Assembly (NCBI RefSeq): GCF_030272615.1
Contig: NC_081408.1
Coordinates: forward strand, 66,042,546 to 66,106,545
Direction: 5' to 3'
DNA from: Cryptomeria japonica
Lineage: Eukaryota > Streptophyta > Pinopsida > Cupressales > Cupressaceae
Length of the DNA stretch: 64,000 bases
The stretch's first letter is position 1. Each line of letters starts with the position of its first letter. The position numbers and the translations under genes were made by a program. Below are positions 21,260 to 33,117 of the stretch, one piece after another. The notes beneath the pieces are model-generated. The model had not been told where the DNA came from and did no database searches. It saw only the letters and a list, made by a program, of their open reading frames with translations.

Positions 21260-23500
21260 ATGAATAGGGGAAGGAATACCAGGTCTTATATGAAGAAAAA
21301 CCCTCAAGATAAGTTGCATGAAGGGTTACTTGAACCAGTCAGGAAGGGCTAGAAGGGAACTTTTATTCCTGATCAGTCAAATCAGTCATGGAAACAAAAG
21401 AGTAATCAAACAAGTAAGTCTTCTGAGCATGCCGTATATGCAAGGTCTGATGCCTCTTCTCATGACTCTGACCATGATATTATGGGTTTTCATGCTAGCC
21501 TATTTGGTACTAATGATGATATCGAAACCTTTCACCAAAGAGTGTCTAATAATAGCACTTTAGGGAGAGATAGGCATAGTACACATAATAGGGTCTGTTT
21601 CATTCCCAAAACTATGAAAGGAAATAATAGCCTGATTGATATGGACTAGCTAAATGTGTTGGATTTAGAGGAAACATTGCCAGACCAAGATGAAGTGTCC
21701 CAGGAGTTTGAGATTCTAAATAAAAGAGTACATCAATTGATTGCCATAAGAAAAAAGAAGGAAAAGGAAAAGGAGAATGAAACCAAAGCCAAACTTATTG
21801 AAAGAGGAAGGTTATTAAGACATATTGCAGATCTTGAGTTGTTTGCTTAAGAAGAGCCTAGGAGTGAAGAGCATGGTCCTATTATTAGAGAAATCTTGGA
21901 TCCTAAAATTGATTCTGCACCTAAAGTTGTAGCACAACCTAGTAGGGAGGTTCACAGTGATCCCCAACTTAACAGACTCATTATTCACAAAGGGAAGCAT
22001 AAAGTAGTGGAAAATAGATCTATGGATTTACTATCAGGAAGTGCAAAAGGACCCCTAGGAATGACTTTGCATGAGATCGAGGTAGAAAGGATAAGGAAAG
22101 AAAATGAAAACCTGCAAAGGGAGTTAGAAAAGGCTGAAATAGAAGCACTTAATGTTGAGTTCAGAAGAAAGATACATTGCTTAAAAGCTCCTCCTATAAC
22201 TTTCCCACCTATAGATTAGAGTAATCTTACATCTCAATGTACTTTTGCCTCTTTGTTGAATACTCAACCAATGATGCAAACAAATGCTATCCCACCCATT
22301 AACCAATCTAAAAATGCTACCCCAAATAATTTTGTTGTTCCCTCAAGTACAATTCCAAAAAACCAAATCAGTCATGGACCATCCCATAATCAAAGTCATC
22401 AAACTCCTAGAGCTGGTGGTTTAGGCCCAAGGGTGAATGCTGAAAATAACTTTAATAGAAATCAATTTTAAAGGATATCCAAATTGTATAGGTAGTTGTA
22501 TTTTGATGGAATTATAGGATATCCAAATTGTGTCCCTATTTAAATGAGGGATAGACTCTGGAATTTTTTTGAGAACAATGCTATCAGTGTTGAAGAGCAT
22601 CTGAAATATTTTGGTGACATGAATAATGACTATGAAATTGCACATGAGGATGTCATCATGAAGCTGTTTGTGCAATCTTTGATTGAGGATGTTAGAGATT
22701 GTTACAGAGGGTTACCTGTAGATAGCATTTGTTCTTGGGAGGAATTCAAGAATTTCTTCAAAGAGCAATATGGAGATAAGACAAATGTGACCTTCATGCT
22801 TAATGAATTTAACAATATTAGGAAGTTTGATAATGAGGTTGTTACATATTTTAATGCATAGTTTCAAAAGGCAATCCATAGGCTCCTTCAATGTATGAGG
22901 TTAGATGAGAATGTATGTCTAACCACTTATTATAATGCCTTTGATCCTAAGATAGCTTAAATTCTCAGAGATAAGAACCCACACAGTTTAAGAGATGCTT
23001 TAAGAATTGCAATCAATGTAGAGAGTAATAGAAAAGCATCAGGTAAAGGGGGAAGAAGGACTGATGGAAGATTATGGCAGGAACAAAAACCACAATAAAA
23101 TAAATCCTCTAAAGAAGAGGATGAAATAGAGAAATTAATGACTGTTGTTAAGTATCTTACTGCTAAAGTAAGTAAACTTGAGAAGCCTCACTACAACTGG
23201 AAAGATAGACTTGCTAGACTGCATGATGTGCCATATAACACTACATGGAAAGATGGTAAGCATGTGCAAGATAGATAAAAAGACACACAAAATCAAGACA
23301 CCATGAATCCTTAATATGGAAATATACATAATATGGAAAATACCCCTTGGTGTATGGCATGTGATGGGCCACATTCCTCCTATCAGTGTGTTGTGGCTCA
23401 AGATCTAAATGAATCCATGAGAAATGAGGGTGAACCTGTAGTTAATATGTTTGAGTATACTGTGGATAGTGACTGTGTCTTTAGAAGATTAAGCAAGTGA
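21260..23500 (+). pseudogene. E6 Gypsy gag
   Basis: Starts MNRGRNTRSYMKKNPQD. The N-terminal part carries a basic/acidic coiled coil (21656-21850 and 21896-22219, e.g. KKKEKEKENETKAK). A Gln/Asn/Pro linker follows, then the capsid domain (Retrotrans_gag type) at 22544-23050: LWNFFENNAISVEEHLKYF, later SWEEFKNFFKEQY. A degenerate zinc-finger-like CMACDGPHSSYQC lies at about 23354-23392. At least eight in-frame stops occur. The length of about 745 codons is usual for this kind of gag. Confidence 0.8.
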
Positions 23501-24540
23501 ATATGATGTCTCGAGAAGCAATGCAAATTGCCAAACACGATTAACAATTGATTGGCATCCCACTTTGAATGTAGTCACAATAGAAGATCAAGAGAATCAT
23601 CTTAGAAGGCCTAGTGAGGAGGAAGTCAAGAATCTCACTAAGGTTGCAATAGCCAAAGCTAAGCATAACTATAATTTAAGAAGCAATAAAGATGATGAAG
23701 ATCAGGGTAAGCCTGGTTCTATGTTTTATAAATAAATTTCTTCTACGAGGACCACTGAAAACAAAAATCCTATCAAAGATAGTTAGGCTAAAAGTGATCA
23801 GTCAAGTAATTCGAGGAAACCTGATATTATTGATACCACTGGTAATAAGGCAGAGACTACTGGTGACAAGAGAACAAGTCACTAGAAGATAAAGAAGGTT
23901 AAATCTTATGTTGAGTCTAATGTTAATACTGCTTTTGATATGACCCAAGCATTAACACAAATGAAAGTTTGAGTACCTTTGATAGAGCTGTTGAAAATGA
24001 AAGAACATAGAGAGGCTATTTTTTCTTTTATTTCAAGTATATCAGATGTAGATGCTTCTTCTAAAGAGGGAAATGCAAAAGATGAGAAGGATCAAGAACA
24101 AAAGGTCTTGGAAGTTTATCTGGGCACCACTGTTAATCAGGAACCATCTTAGATTGATCCCTTTTATGTCACACTATTAGTAAATAACAGATTGATAAAA
24201 AGTTGCATGATAGATTATGGTGCAATTGCTAATGTAATGCCTTATGGGGTTATGAGAGAACTAGGCTTGTCTGTACCCACTTCATATGGGAGGTGTTATG
24301 CTATGGATAATAGAGAAGTGCCTATTGTGGGTACTATGAAAGATGTAGAAGTAAAAATAGCAGCATTCGCTGAAGCTACTTATAAAATGGATGTAATAGT
24401 CATAGACACCAAGCCCCATTATGACATGCTTCTGTCTAGACAGTGGGCTACTACTGTTGGAGGACATCTTTAGCTAGATTTATCATATGCAACTATCCTA
24501 GTGAATGGGAATTCAGTAAAATTATACACAGAACCATGTG
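23501..24540 (+). pseudogene. E6 Gypsy protease with upstream linker
   Basis: The linker 23501-24150 is frame-scrambled. The retropepsin lies at 24160-24475: SCMIDYGAIANVMPYGVMRELGL, with the flap and second half ending HYDMLLSRQW. The active-site triplet D-S/T-G is D-Y-G here, so the copy is probably inactive even where open. It normally cleaves the gag-pol polyprotein. Confidence 0.8.
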
Positions 24541-25280
24541 CTCAGTGGTTCTTAAAAAATTGACCCAAACATGCTTAATTGCATGATAGATGTAGATTTT
24601 GATAGCTTCAGGATTGAATTCATTCAACCTCAGTTGAAGAATATTGATCCTATTGTTGATGAGCTATAATCCCAACAAGAAGGCATGTGGCAAATGTATT
24701 TTGATAGAGCTTTCTCTAAAGAAGGGTTTGGAGCAGGAGTGCTCTTTATTTCCCCATCAGGTATTACCTTCAAGTATTCTTTTCTATTGGCATTCCAATG
24801 TACAAATAACATAGCTGAGTATGAGGATCTGTTATTAGGCTTACAAATTTTTAAAAGACATAGGATCAAGTTGTTAAGGGTTTATGGAGACTCTGAACTT
24901 GTGTCTCAGATAAGGTCAAGATATGCATCTAAAATTGACAAGTGAAAAAAGCACAAGCATGCTGTTTGGGATGTCATTGAACACTTCGATGCATTTTTCA
25001 TTAATTGGATTGAAAGGTCTAAGAACATTATGGCAGATTTTTTAGATAATGTTGCATTAAAAAATGATGATGTAACATTGACTGGAGTTTCAATAATTGA
25101 GACAAAAGCCAAACCAGCCATCCTAGGTAATGTGTACAATTGGCAAGTTTTTGAGGATGGTGAATACATCCTTAGATTTGTACAATTCATAGATGAATAT
25201 GAAGGTCAAAAGATTGATTGTAATGCATTGGTGGATGTAGTAGATGGACAGGAATTTTTTTTTGGAAGTGACATAGTGTA
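24541..25280 (+). pseudogene. E6 additional RNase H-like domain between protease and RT
   Basis: 24685-24945 and onward encode an RNase HI fold of the plant RVT_3/archaeal type: MYFDRAFSKEGFGAGVLF (first Asp), NNIAEYEDLLLGL (Glu) and VYGDSELVSQI (Asp), followed after a stop by WIERSKNIMADFLDNVA (last Asp). It lies upstream of the RT; the usual Gypsy RNase H, also present, follows the RT at about 33840-34260. Extra RNase H domains are known in Tat-lineage Gypsy elements. Two stops interrupt the block. Confidence 0.75.
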
Positions 25281-25621
25281 GTTAGAGACAAATGAAATAC
25301 CCAGGGGACTAGTTGAACTAGAGGGTATGTTTAGTTATAGTGATGGTCACTTACATCAAGTGTCATCTACAAAGTTGGAGGATTTGGAAGAGGTAAACTT
25401 GGGGATTGAATCTTCCCCTAAGTTATTGTATATCGGGAAAAAATTATCTCCCCATATTAAGACTAACCTCCTTAATTTGATAAGAAAGTACCAACATGTT
25501 TTTTCTTGGTCCTATGAGGATTTGAAGGCATATAGACAAGACTTATTTCAACATGAAATACCTCTACATCCTGATGCTAAGCCTTTTAGACAAAAGCAAA
25601 GACCCATTAACTCCCTCCTAG
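25281..25621 (+). pseudogene. E6 RT, N-terminal part (interrupted by E7)
   Basis: Encodes the segment before the RT fingers, ending HEIPLHPDAKPFRQKQRPIN, the classic Gypsy RT entry. Copia E7 follows at 25622; the RT resumes at 33118 with QELIKLREGGIIKPI. Confidence 0.85.
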
Positions 25622-27492
25622 TGTTGGTATTATGGATGTTTTGCATTGGTTTTTTCATTGATGTCAACACTTATCATCACTTATCTTTCTGGATATATTT
25701 TGTTATATTGAACCAGAACATTATGTTCACCGGCATGTTCAGTGACTTATGCATAGTCACCGGTATTTAGTTCACTAGCAGATTTTATTGTTCACTGACA
25801 CTAAGGATGATCTATTATAATCTAGAGATTACTTGGTTATGTGAAATACATAGTTTGGACACTTTCTTTGATGATTTGATTATTGGTCTAATTGATTTTG
25901 CATATTTGTTGTTACCAACAAATTGGTCTAGGTTATGGAGCATTAAGCGTTATCTATCCCAGATCAGCACGACACATTATGGAGATGATTTATGTTGGCA
26001 AATGCACACTCCAATTAGACATTGTAAGTGATTGAAGGTTTTGTCATTGATGGCAACCTTACAATCCTATGACACCGGCAAGACAATTTACCGGCACTAG
26101 CAAAATCAGACTTTACACCAGCACATAGACCACCGACACTGGCAGTAAAAGGAAGCATACTAGCATAGAAGCCGATAGGAATTTTGTTTGTAATATATTT
26201 TGTTAATTATTGTTAAATCATTGTAAGCCGACTTGGCAAGTTGTAAAATGACTCATATATATAAGAGATCATTGTAGAAAATTTTGTAATAGATGGAAGA
26301 AAAATATATAGGTGAAATAAGGTAAACCTATTATGTGAATTATAGGTTAAGGGTTTATGTATGAAGCAGAGCTATAAATCGGTATTGGATTTGGCATAGT
26401 AGATGCTATTTTGAAGCAGTACAAGACATTGGATTTATATAATCCATTTTGTAAGTCAGTGAGACTTCCCATTTTGTAATTGAGGAGTGAGGTCTAGGCA
26501 CTTGGCCTTCTTGCATGTGCAGGCCCCTATTGTACCAGTAATATTCGCTTATTGGCCAGTAAGTGAATATTGTGGGTCACAAATCCCACCGAGGTTTTTT
26601 CCCACACTAGGTTTCCTCGTTAAACTACTGTGTTATAGTTTGTTTTTCATGTGGTTGTTGTTATCTCTATTCATTGCATTATTTCTTGTTTACCGGTATA
26701 TAGTATTAATATGTTTTACATGTTTTAAGTTAAGAAAATCGTCAAATTGGTTAGATACTGATTCACCCCCACCTCTCAGTATCTATGGGAATCCTAACAA
26801 TTTATTGATTGGTTATTATTGTAAGTGCATTGAGCTGACATGATGGATCACATATTGATTCATTTGTAATTGATTTAATTGTAATATTCTTAGTGAGCCA
26901 ACCTAGACATTTGGTCTTAGGTTTTGGTATATATGTAATATGGTATGGTAAGGTTGTGATATTTGGTATATGCAAATATAAGCAGAGCTACTCATGCAGA
27001 CATCATTTGAATATTCAAGGAAGGTATGAAGGAGATAATTAGAGCTTAACCGATATTGAATCCATCATAAGAAGATTCTATTTTGAGCAGTACATTATCT
27101 AGGATTTAACCATCCTACTGCAGTCATTGCGACTCCCATTTGAGTAGTGAGCTCTAGGGAGCTGGCCTTTCTGCATGTGCAAACGCCATTTGTACACACA
27201 TACTATATGCAGTAGTATAATCTAATTGTGGGTAAGGTTTCCCATTGTAGTTTTTCCCCTTAAAGGGTTTCCACATACAAATATATCTTTTATGTGTTCT
27301 AGATGTTGTTTGTATTTATGTTTCATGCATTAGGTTTCACTGGTACTATTATTAACTGTTAAACTGTGAACTGGCATTAAGTTTGGTTTACTGGTATTAT
27401 GCATCAAGTTTGATTAAGTTATATTCTAGTTGAGATTAATAGACAACTGATTCACCCCCCCCCACCCTCTCAATTGCCTATGGGTCCTAACA
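25622..27492 (+). repeat. 5' LTR of E7, split by a solo LTR
   Basis: Starts TGTTGGTATTATGG and ends GGGTCCTAACA. Without the inserted solo LTR and one target copy it is about 1,059 bp and aligns along its length with the 3' LTR. The two LTRs differ at many sites, so the insertion is old. Confidence 0.9.
25993..26799 (+). mobile_element. Solo LTR (807 bp) of the E1/E10 family inside the E7 5' LTR
   Basis: TGTTGGCAAATGC...ATCCTAACA, flanked by attta on both sides (25988-25992 and 26800-26804). The uninterrupted site is preserved in the E7 3' LTR near 32391-32400 (aatttattga), which confirms the insertion. It is closest to the E10 LTR at 60582-61376. It formed by LTR-LTR recombination after insertion. 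Confidence 0.95.
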
Positions 27493-27493
27493 A

Positions 27494-27506
27494 TTGGTAT
27501 CAGAAC
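27494..27506 (+). promoter_or_regulatory. Primer binding site of E7
   Basis: TTGGTATCAGAAC, one base from the 5' LTR end and one mismatch from the tRNA-Met-type consensus. Confidence 0.9.
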
Positions 27507-27549
27507 TAAGCCCTCTTTTTGCAGAAGTTTAACAACTTGAGGAGATTCT

Positions 27550-28590
27550 ATGGTAACTAACTATTTCAGGAAGGACAGTCTGAAACTTGATAGAACTAAC
27601 TATGGTATATGGAAGATCAAAATGGAGACACATATAAATTTCATTGGAAGAGACATATGGGATGTTACAAAGAATGGCTATGTTGGTCCTACACAGAGTC
27701 AACCCAATCCACCAAACTTGGATAAAGATCAGGAGAATTATTGCAAAGCAAGAGAAGCACTTTTGAGTGCCTTGTTAGATCAGCAAATCATTGGATTATC
27801 AGACTGATCTACTGCTAAAGCTATTTGGGATAAATTGGAGACATTGAATGAAGTTGATACCACTGTCAAAATTGCAAAATGGGAATGCTTCTTGGTTAGG
27901 TATGAAAATCTGAAAATGGAAGAAGATGAAAGAATTTTTGCTTTTATGGAAAGAGTTAATGAAATTGTTCTAGGTATTCAATGTTGTGGAGGATCCTTAA
28001 GTTAAGATGAGATTGTTTCTAAAGTTTTAAGAGAATTTCCACCAGCATACAAAATGAAAGTAACTACTATTAATGAATTGAGAACAATGCCTAATACATT
28101 AGTATCTAGAGATACTTTGATTAGAAAACTTTCATCTTTTGAGCTTGAGGAACTTGGTCCTGTTGCTACAATTAAGACAGATTTAGCCTTCAAAGTAGCA
28201 TCATCATCTAAGAAATTGGATTGGAAAGCACTTTGTGTAAAAGAACTTGAAGACATTAGAAAGGAAAATGAAGAATTGGAAGAGCTTGAAGCACTATTTG
28301 CAAGGAAAATTCCTAAAGGTCCAGTTGGAAGTAAGTATGAAGGTAGAGGACAATTTAAATGTTTTAACTACAATAAAATTGGCCATATGGCATCTAGGTG
28401 TCCTGATAGACATGCAAGATTGAGAGAAGAAGATAAAAGAACATATAAGCCTAACCCTAAATATCAGAGATACCGATTCAAGAAGAATAGAGACAAATCA
28501 AGTTACTATGTTGATGAAGGAGTTACTGATGACTTTGATGAGGAACCGACAGATAATGGATGGGTTTTTGTTGCAATAACAGAAGATTAA
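27550..28590 (+). pseudogene. E7 Copia gag
   Basis: Starts MVTNYFRKDSLKLDRTNYGI, with the N-terminal (N)Y..W motif 44 bp after the primer site. A gag_2/UBN2 capsid domain follows to about 28230 (AIWDKLETLNE, then ILRE-like REFPPAYKMKV), then an acidic coiled stretch and one knuckle, CFNYNKIGHMASRC, whose second Cys is Tyr, so zinc binding is probably lost. Two in-frame stops (27805-27807 and about 28003) separate open blocks 27550-27807 and 28054-28590. Gag and pol would normally be one polyprotein, yet a TAA at 28588 ends this block. Confidence 0.85.
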
Positions 28591-30099
28591 CTGACACCTA
28601 CTATTCCACCAGTAGAGAAGGCCCTGGTAGCTAAAGTTGAAGAAAAGGATGAATGGATCATTGATTCTGGATGTTCACATCATATGACTGGTGATAAAAG
28701 TAAATTCTTAACTATGTAGGAATACAATGGAGGTCTAGTAAGATTTGGGGATGATACAGCTTGTTTGATCAAAGGAAAAGGCACTATATCTTTTGATGGT
28801 AAGCACAATGTTGACAACATTTATTATGGTGAAGGTTTGAAGTAGAATCTATTAAGTGTTGGTCAATTAGTTGAAAAAGGGTTTCAGTTACAATTCAAGA
28901 ATGGTAAATTTAAAATCTTGAATAGCACTGGTTTGGAAATTGCAACCGATAATCAGACTAGAGGTAATATCTTTCATTTGAATAACATTGAAAATACATG
29001 CTTGATTGCACATATTGATGAAAGTTGGTTATGACATAAGAGACTTTGTCATGTAAATTTTGATTGCATTGTAAAGATCAGTACAACTAAGGCAGTGAAG
29101 GATTTACCTAGGATTGTAAAACCTCATAATCCTATATGTAAGGAATGTCAATTTGGAAAGAAAGTTAGAATAAATTTTAAGAGTATTCTAGAGAAATCCA
29201 ATAATGTTCTTGACTTAATTCATACTAATTTATGTGATCTGGCAAGAACTAGAAGTCTACAGGGAGATAGATATTTTATGCTAATCATTGATGATTATTC
29301 TAGAATGTGTTGGGTTACTTTTCTCAGGGAGAAATCAAAAGCTTTTAGGAAATTCAAACTATTCAAGGCAATGGTAGAGAATGAAACCGGTAATAAAATT
29401 GAATATTTAAGATCAGATCAAGGAGGTGAATTCACATCTAAGGAATTTAATACATTTTGTGAAGTGAATGTAATCAGAAGATACCTATCAGCACCTCAGA
29501 CACCCCAGCCGAATGAAGTTGTGGAAAGGAACAACAAAACTATTCTGGATGGCACTAGAAGCATGATATCAGAAGAAAATCTACCTTATGTGTATTGGAG
29601 AGAAGTAGTGAATATAGTGGTTTACACATTCAATAGAGTTCACATCAAAGGTGAAACCGGTAAGACCCCTCATGAACTATGGTTTGGTAATACTCCTACT
29701 CTTAAATATTTCAGAATATTTGGAAGCAAATGTTATATTAGGAGAGATGAGTATGTTGGTAAATTTGATCATAGAAGTGATGAAGGAATATTTCTTGGTT
29801 ATTCATCTAAGATAAAGGCATATAGATGTTTTAATAAAAGATTGCAAAAAATCATTAAGATTGCAAATGTGAAGATAGATGAATAGTTTAGAGGTAATTC
29901 AAGATCTGTAGAATCTCAACCAACAATTGAGATGATCATAAATGAACCTACATTGAGTGAACCGATACAGAATGTAGATCCAATCACATCAGCTTCATCA
30001 AAGAATTCCATAATGATTGGAGAACATTAGCAAGTGAACACACCTAGGTATGTCAGATTGAATCACTCTGAAAGTTAGATAATTGGGAATGAGTATCGA
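28591..30099 (+). pseudogene. E7 Copia protease and integrase
   Basis: Protease active site WIIDSGCSHHMTGD at about 28650, intact in this short stretch. A GAG-pre-integrase region follows (HKRLCHVNFD, then CKECQFGKK). The integrase core is open at 29095-29886 (263 codons): DLIHTNLCDL, where the first catalytic Asp of the usual TDL is now Asn; YLRSDQGGEFTS, with the second Asp; and PNEVVERNNKT, with the Glu. It ends with HELWFGNTPTLKYFRIFGSK. Stops at about 28718, 28843, 29032 and 29884 disrupt it. The linker to RT (29887-30099) is degenerate. Confidence 0.9.
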
Positions 30100-31106
30100 G
30101 GAGTTATGACAAGAGGAAGACTGGCAAATGAAGAGGTATGTTTAATTTATCAAATTGAACCAGCATCTGTCATTGAGACATGTGAAGATAAACATTGGAT
30201 TAAAGCTATGGAATATGAATTGGAACAAATTGAAAACAATAATACATGGACATTGGTTCCCCGACCTAAAAATAAAAATATAATTGGAACTAAATGGGTA
30301 TTCAGAAATAAACTTAATGAAGATGGTAAGGTAATCAGAAACAAAGCAAGATTAGTGTGTAAGGGATATTCATAGAAAGAGGGAATTGATTACAATGAAA
30401 CCTTTGCACTGGTAGCTAGAATTGAGGCAGTCAGACTATTTCTTGCATTTGCAGCACACAAGAGCTATAAAGTATATCAAATGGATGTTAAATGTGCATT
30501 TCTGAATGGTGCCCTTGAAGAGGAAGTTTACATTGAACAACCTAATGGATTTTCTTTGACAAATGACAAAGATATTGTTTGCAGGTTAAGGAAAGCTTTA
30601 TATGGATTGAAGCAAGCTTCTAGAGCTTGGTATGCTAGATTGGACAAATATCTTTTGAAGCTTGGTTACACTAAAGGTAATGCTGACAAAAGCTTATATT
30701 TCAAAGTGACTAATGATGACATCTTGGTTATTGAAGTTTTTGTTGATGATATCATTTTTGGAGGAGAAGATGGATTGTGTAAAGACTTTTCTAATAAGAT
30801 GCAGGAAGAATTTGAAATGTCTATGTTTGGGGAGATAAAATTCTTTTTAGGATTGCAGATTTCACAAACTGATAAAGGTATATTCATATGTCAATAAAAG
30901 TACTTGAGGAACTACTAAAGAAATTTGGTATGGAAAACTCTAAACCGGTAAGTACTCCTAAGACTGCAACTGATAAACTATCATTGAAGGATGATTTAGC
31001 CCCTATTAATATGACAAGATATAAATCTCTGATTGGAGGTTTACTGTATTTCACACAAACAAGACCTGATATTATGAATGCAGTATGTATTGTTTCAATA
31101 TTTTAG
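30100..31106 (+). pseudogene. E7 Copia reverse transcriptase
   Basis: Standard Copia RT: WIKAMEYELEQIENNNTW, GTKWVFRNKLNEDG, then after a TAG at 30373-30375 (family residue Gln) [20 protein letters not shown] with the first catalytic Asp, [13 protein letters not shown], and FVDDIIFGG for the usual YVDD box (Tyr to Phe). It ends with FFLGLQI and the connection region 30888-31106. Open blocks are 30106-30375, 30481-30897 and 30888-31106 in shifted frames. Confidence 0.92.
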
Positions 31107-31700
31107 AGTAATCCTAAGGAAATTCATGAATCAACAGTGAAAAGGATATTTTGGTATTTACAAGGCACAACAAATCTTGGTTTATGGTATCCTAAAGATG
31201 AAAATTTTGATTTATGTGCATACACCAATGCTAATTGGGTAGGAGATGTAAATGACAAAAAGAGCACCACCGATGGGGCATTATTTCTTGGTAGAAAATG
31301 GATTTCATGGTTGAGCAAGAAACAGAGTTGTACATCATTATCAATAGAAAAATTAGAATATGTTGTAGCAACAACCAATTGTACTTAGGTATTATGGATC
31401 AAACAAATGTTGAAGGACATAAAGGTTAAATGCAAAGAACCTATAATCGTCTATTGTGATAATTCAGCAACAATTGATATATCAAAGAATCTGGTATTTC
31501 ACTCTAAAACTAAACATGTTTCTATCAAATACAATTTTCTAAAAGAGAATGTTGAAGCAAGGAAGTGAAATTGGTTTATGTGAATACTAAAGAGCAAATT
31601 GCAGATCTCTTTACAAAGACTTTACCTAAAGAAGCCTTTGAATATCTTAAAGAGAAGCTTGGGGTAATACCCTCACTAGTAGAGACTTAGACAATAGGAG
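31107..31700 (+). pseudogene. E7 Copia RNase H
   Basis: Contains CAYTNANWVGD, where the family has D-x-D (the first catalytic Asp is Asn here), KKSTTDGALFLGRKWISWLSKKQ, SIEKLEYVVA with the Glu, and VYCDNSATIDISKN with an Asp. The end HSKTKHVSIKYNFLKE is typical. Stops at 31386 and near 31566 and a frameshift follow. This would degrade the RNA template after cDNA synthesis. Confidence 0.88.
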
Positions 31701-32026
31701 ATTGGCATCAGACTGACAGAAATTAACAGAGAAACTTTTTTTCTGGCTTTGATGGAGGAGAGCTACTTCTCAGGGGGAGTAGTTGGTATTTGTAATTAGT
31801 TCTATGAACTAGTTGTATCTAGTTTTTGTATTTCTTTGACATTTGATGTCAGAGGGGGAGAGATTTCTATTGAAAAAATTTGTAATTAGGAATCATTATC
31901 CTAGAGGGAGAGATATTCTATAATTGATCTCTTTGGGTGATTGTTGGTTTTTGGTTTCTGGCATTTTGACTTTGGCACTTAGATGTTTTTCCATCTTTTG
32001 TTGCCATCAATGCTAAATGGGGAAAT
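31701..32026 (+). promoter_or_regulatory. E7 3' region with polypurine tracts and stem arm
   Basis: Holds G-rich tracts at about 31769-31780 (cagggggagtag) and 31852-31860 (agagggggag), a weaker one near 31902, and a final tract aaatggggaaat abutting the 3' LTR at 32027. The left arm of an inverted repeat, ttgccatcaatg, lies at 32001-32012; its partner is inside the LTR at 32061-32072. Confidence 0.7.
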
Positions 32027-33117
32027 TGTTGGTATTATGGATGTGTTGCATTGGTTTTGTCATTGATGTCAACACTTATTAGCACTTATCTTTCTAGAGA
32101 TCTTTGGTTAGGTTGAACCGACACATTATGTTCACTTGCATGTTTAGTGACTTATGCACAGTCACCGGTATTTAGTTCACTGGCAGGTTTTATTTTCACC
32201 AGCACTGAGGATGATCTATTATCATCTAAAGATTACTTGGTTATGTCAAAGACATGGTTTGGACACTTGTTTTGATGATTTAGTTATTGGTCTAATCGAG
32301 TTGGCATATTTACTGTTACCGGCAAATTGGTCTAGGTTATGGACTGACAAGCATTATCTGTTCCAGATCAGCATGACACATTATGGAGATAATTTATTGA
32401 TTGGTTATTATTGTAAATGCATTGAGCCAACATGATGCATCAAATATTGATTCATTTGTAATTGATTTAATTGCAATATTCTTAGTGAGTCGACTTACAC
32501 ATTTGGTCTTAGGTTTTGGTATATATGTAAGATCTCATTTGTGAGATTATGTGAAGAAGGGAATGTAATATGGTATGGTAAGATTGTGATATTTAGTATA
32601 TGTGAATATAAGCAGAGCTACTCATGAAGACATCATTTGAATATTAAAGGAAGGTATGAAGGATATAATCATAGATTAACTGGTACTGAATCCAACATAA
32701 GAAGATGCTATTTTGAGTAGTACATTATCTAGGATTTAACCATCCTACTGTAGCCATTGTGACTCCCATTTGAGCAGTGAACTCTAGGAAGTTGGCCTTT
32801 CTGCATGTGCAGACCCCATTTGTACACACATACCATATGCAATAGTATCATCTGATTGTGGGTAAGGTTTCCCACCATGGTTTTTCCCCTTATAGGGTTT
32901 CCATGGACAAATATTTGTCTTATGTGTTGTGGGTATTGTTTCTCTTTTTGTTTCATGCATTAAGCTTCACCGGTACTATTATTAACTATTAAACTGTCAA
33001 CCGACATTGAGTTTGGTTTATCGGTATTATGCATCAAGTTTGATTAAGTTATATTTTTGGTTGAAATTAATAGACAACTGATTCATCCCCCTTCTTAGTT
33101 GCCTCCGGGTCCTAACA
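32027..33117 (+). repeat. 3' LTR of E7 (1,091 bp)
   Basis: TGTTGGTATTATGG...GGTCCTAACA. Colinear with the 5' LTR and lacking the solo-LTR insertion. Shared LTR motif at 32871-32905. Confidence 0.92.

Larger units (their letters stand above)
25622..33117 (+). mobile_element. E7: full-length Ty1/Copia element, decayed
   Basis: LTRs 25622-27492 (enlarged by a solo LTR) and 32027-33117, primer site 27494-27506, gag, protease, integrase, RT and RNase H in Copia order, then a 3' region with polypurine tracts. It interrupts the RT gene of E6. Flanks are cctag on the left and tgtag on the right, three of five matching, so the target duplication is decayed or the border slightly off. It is the only element here with a nearly complete pol set. 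Confidence 0.9.
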
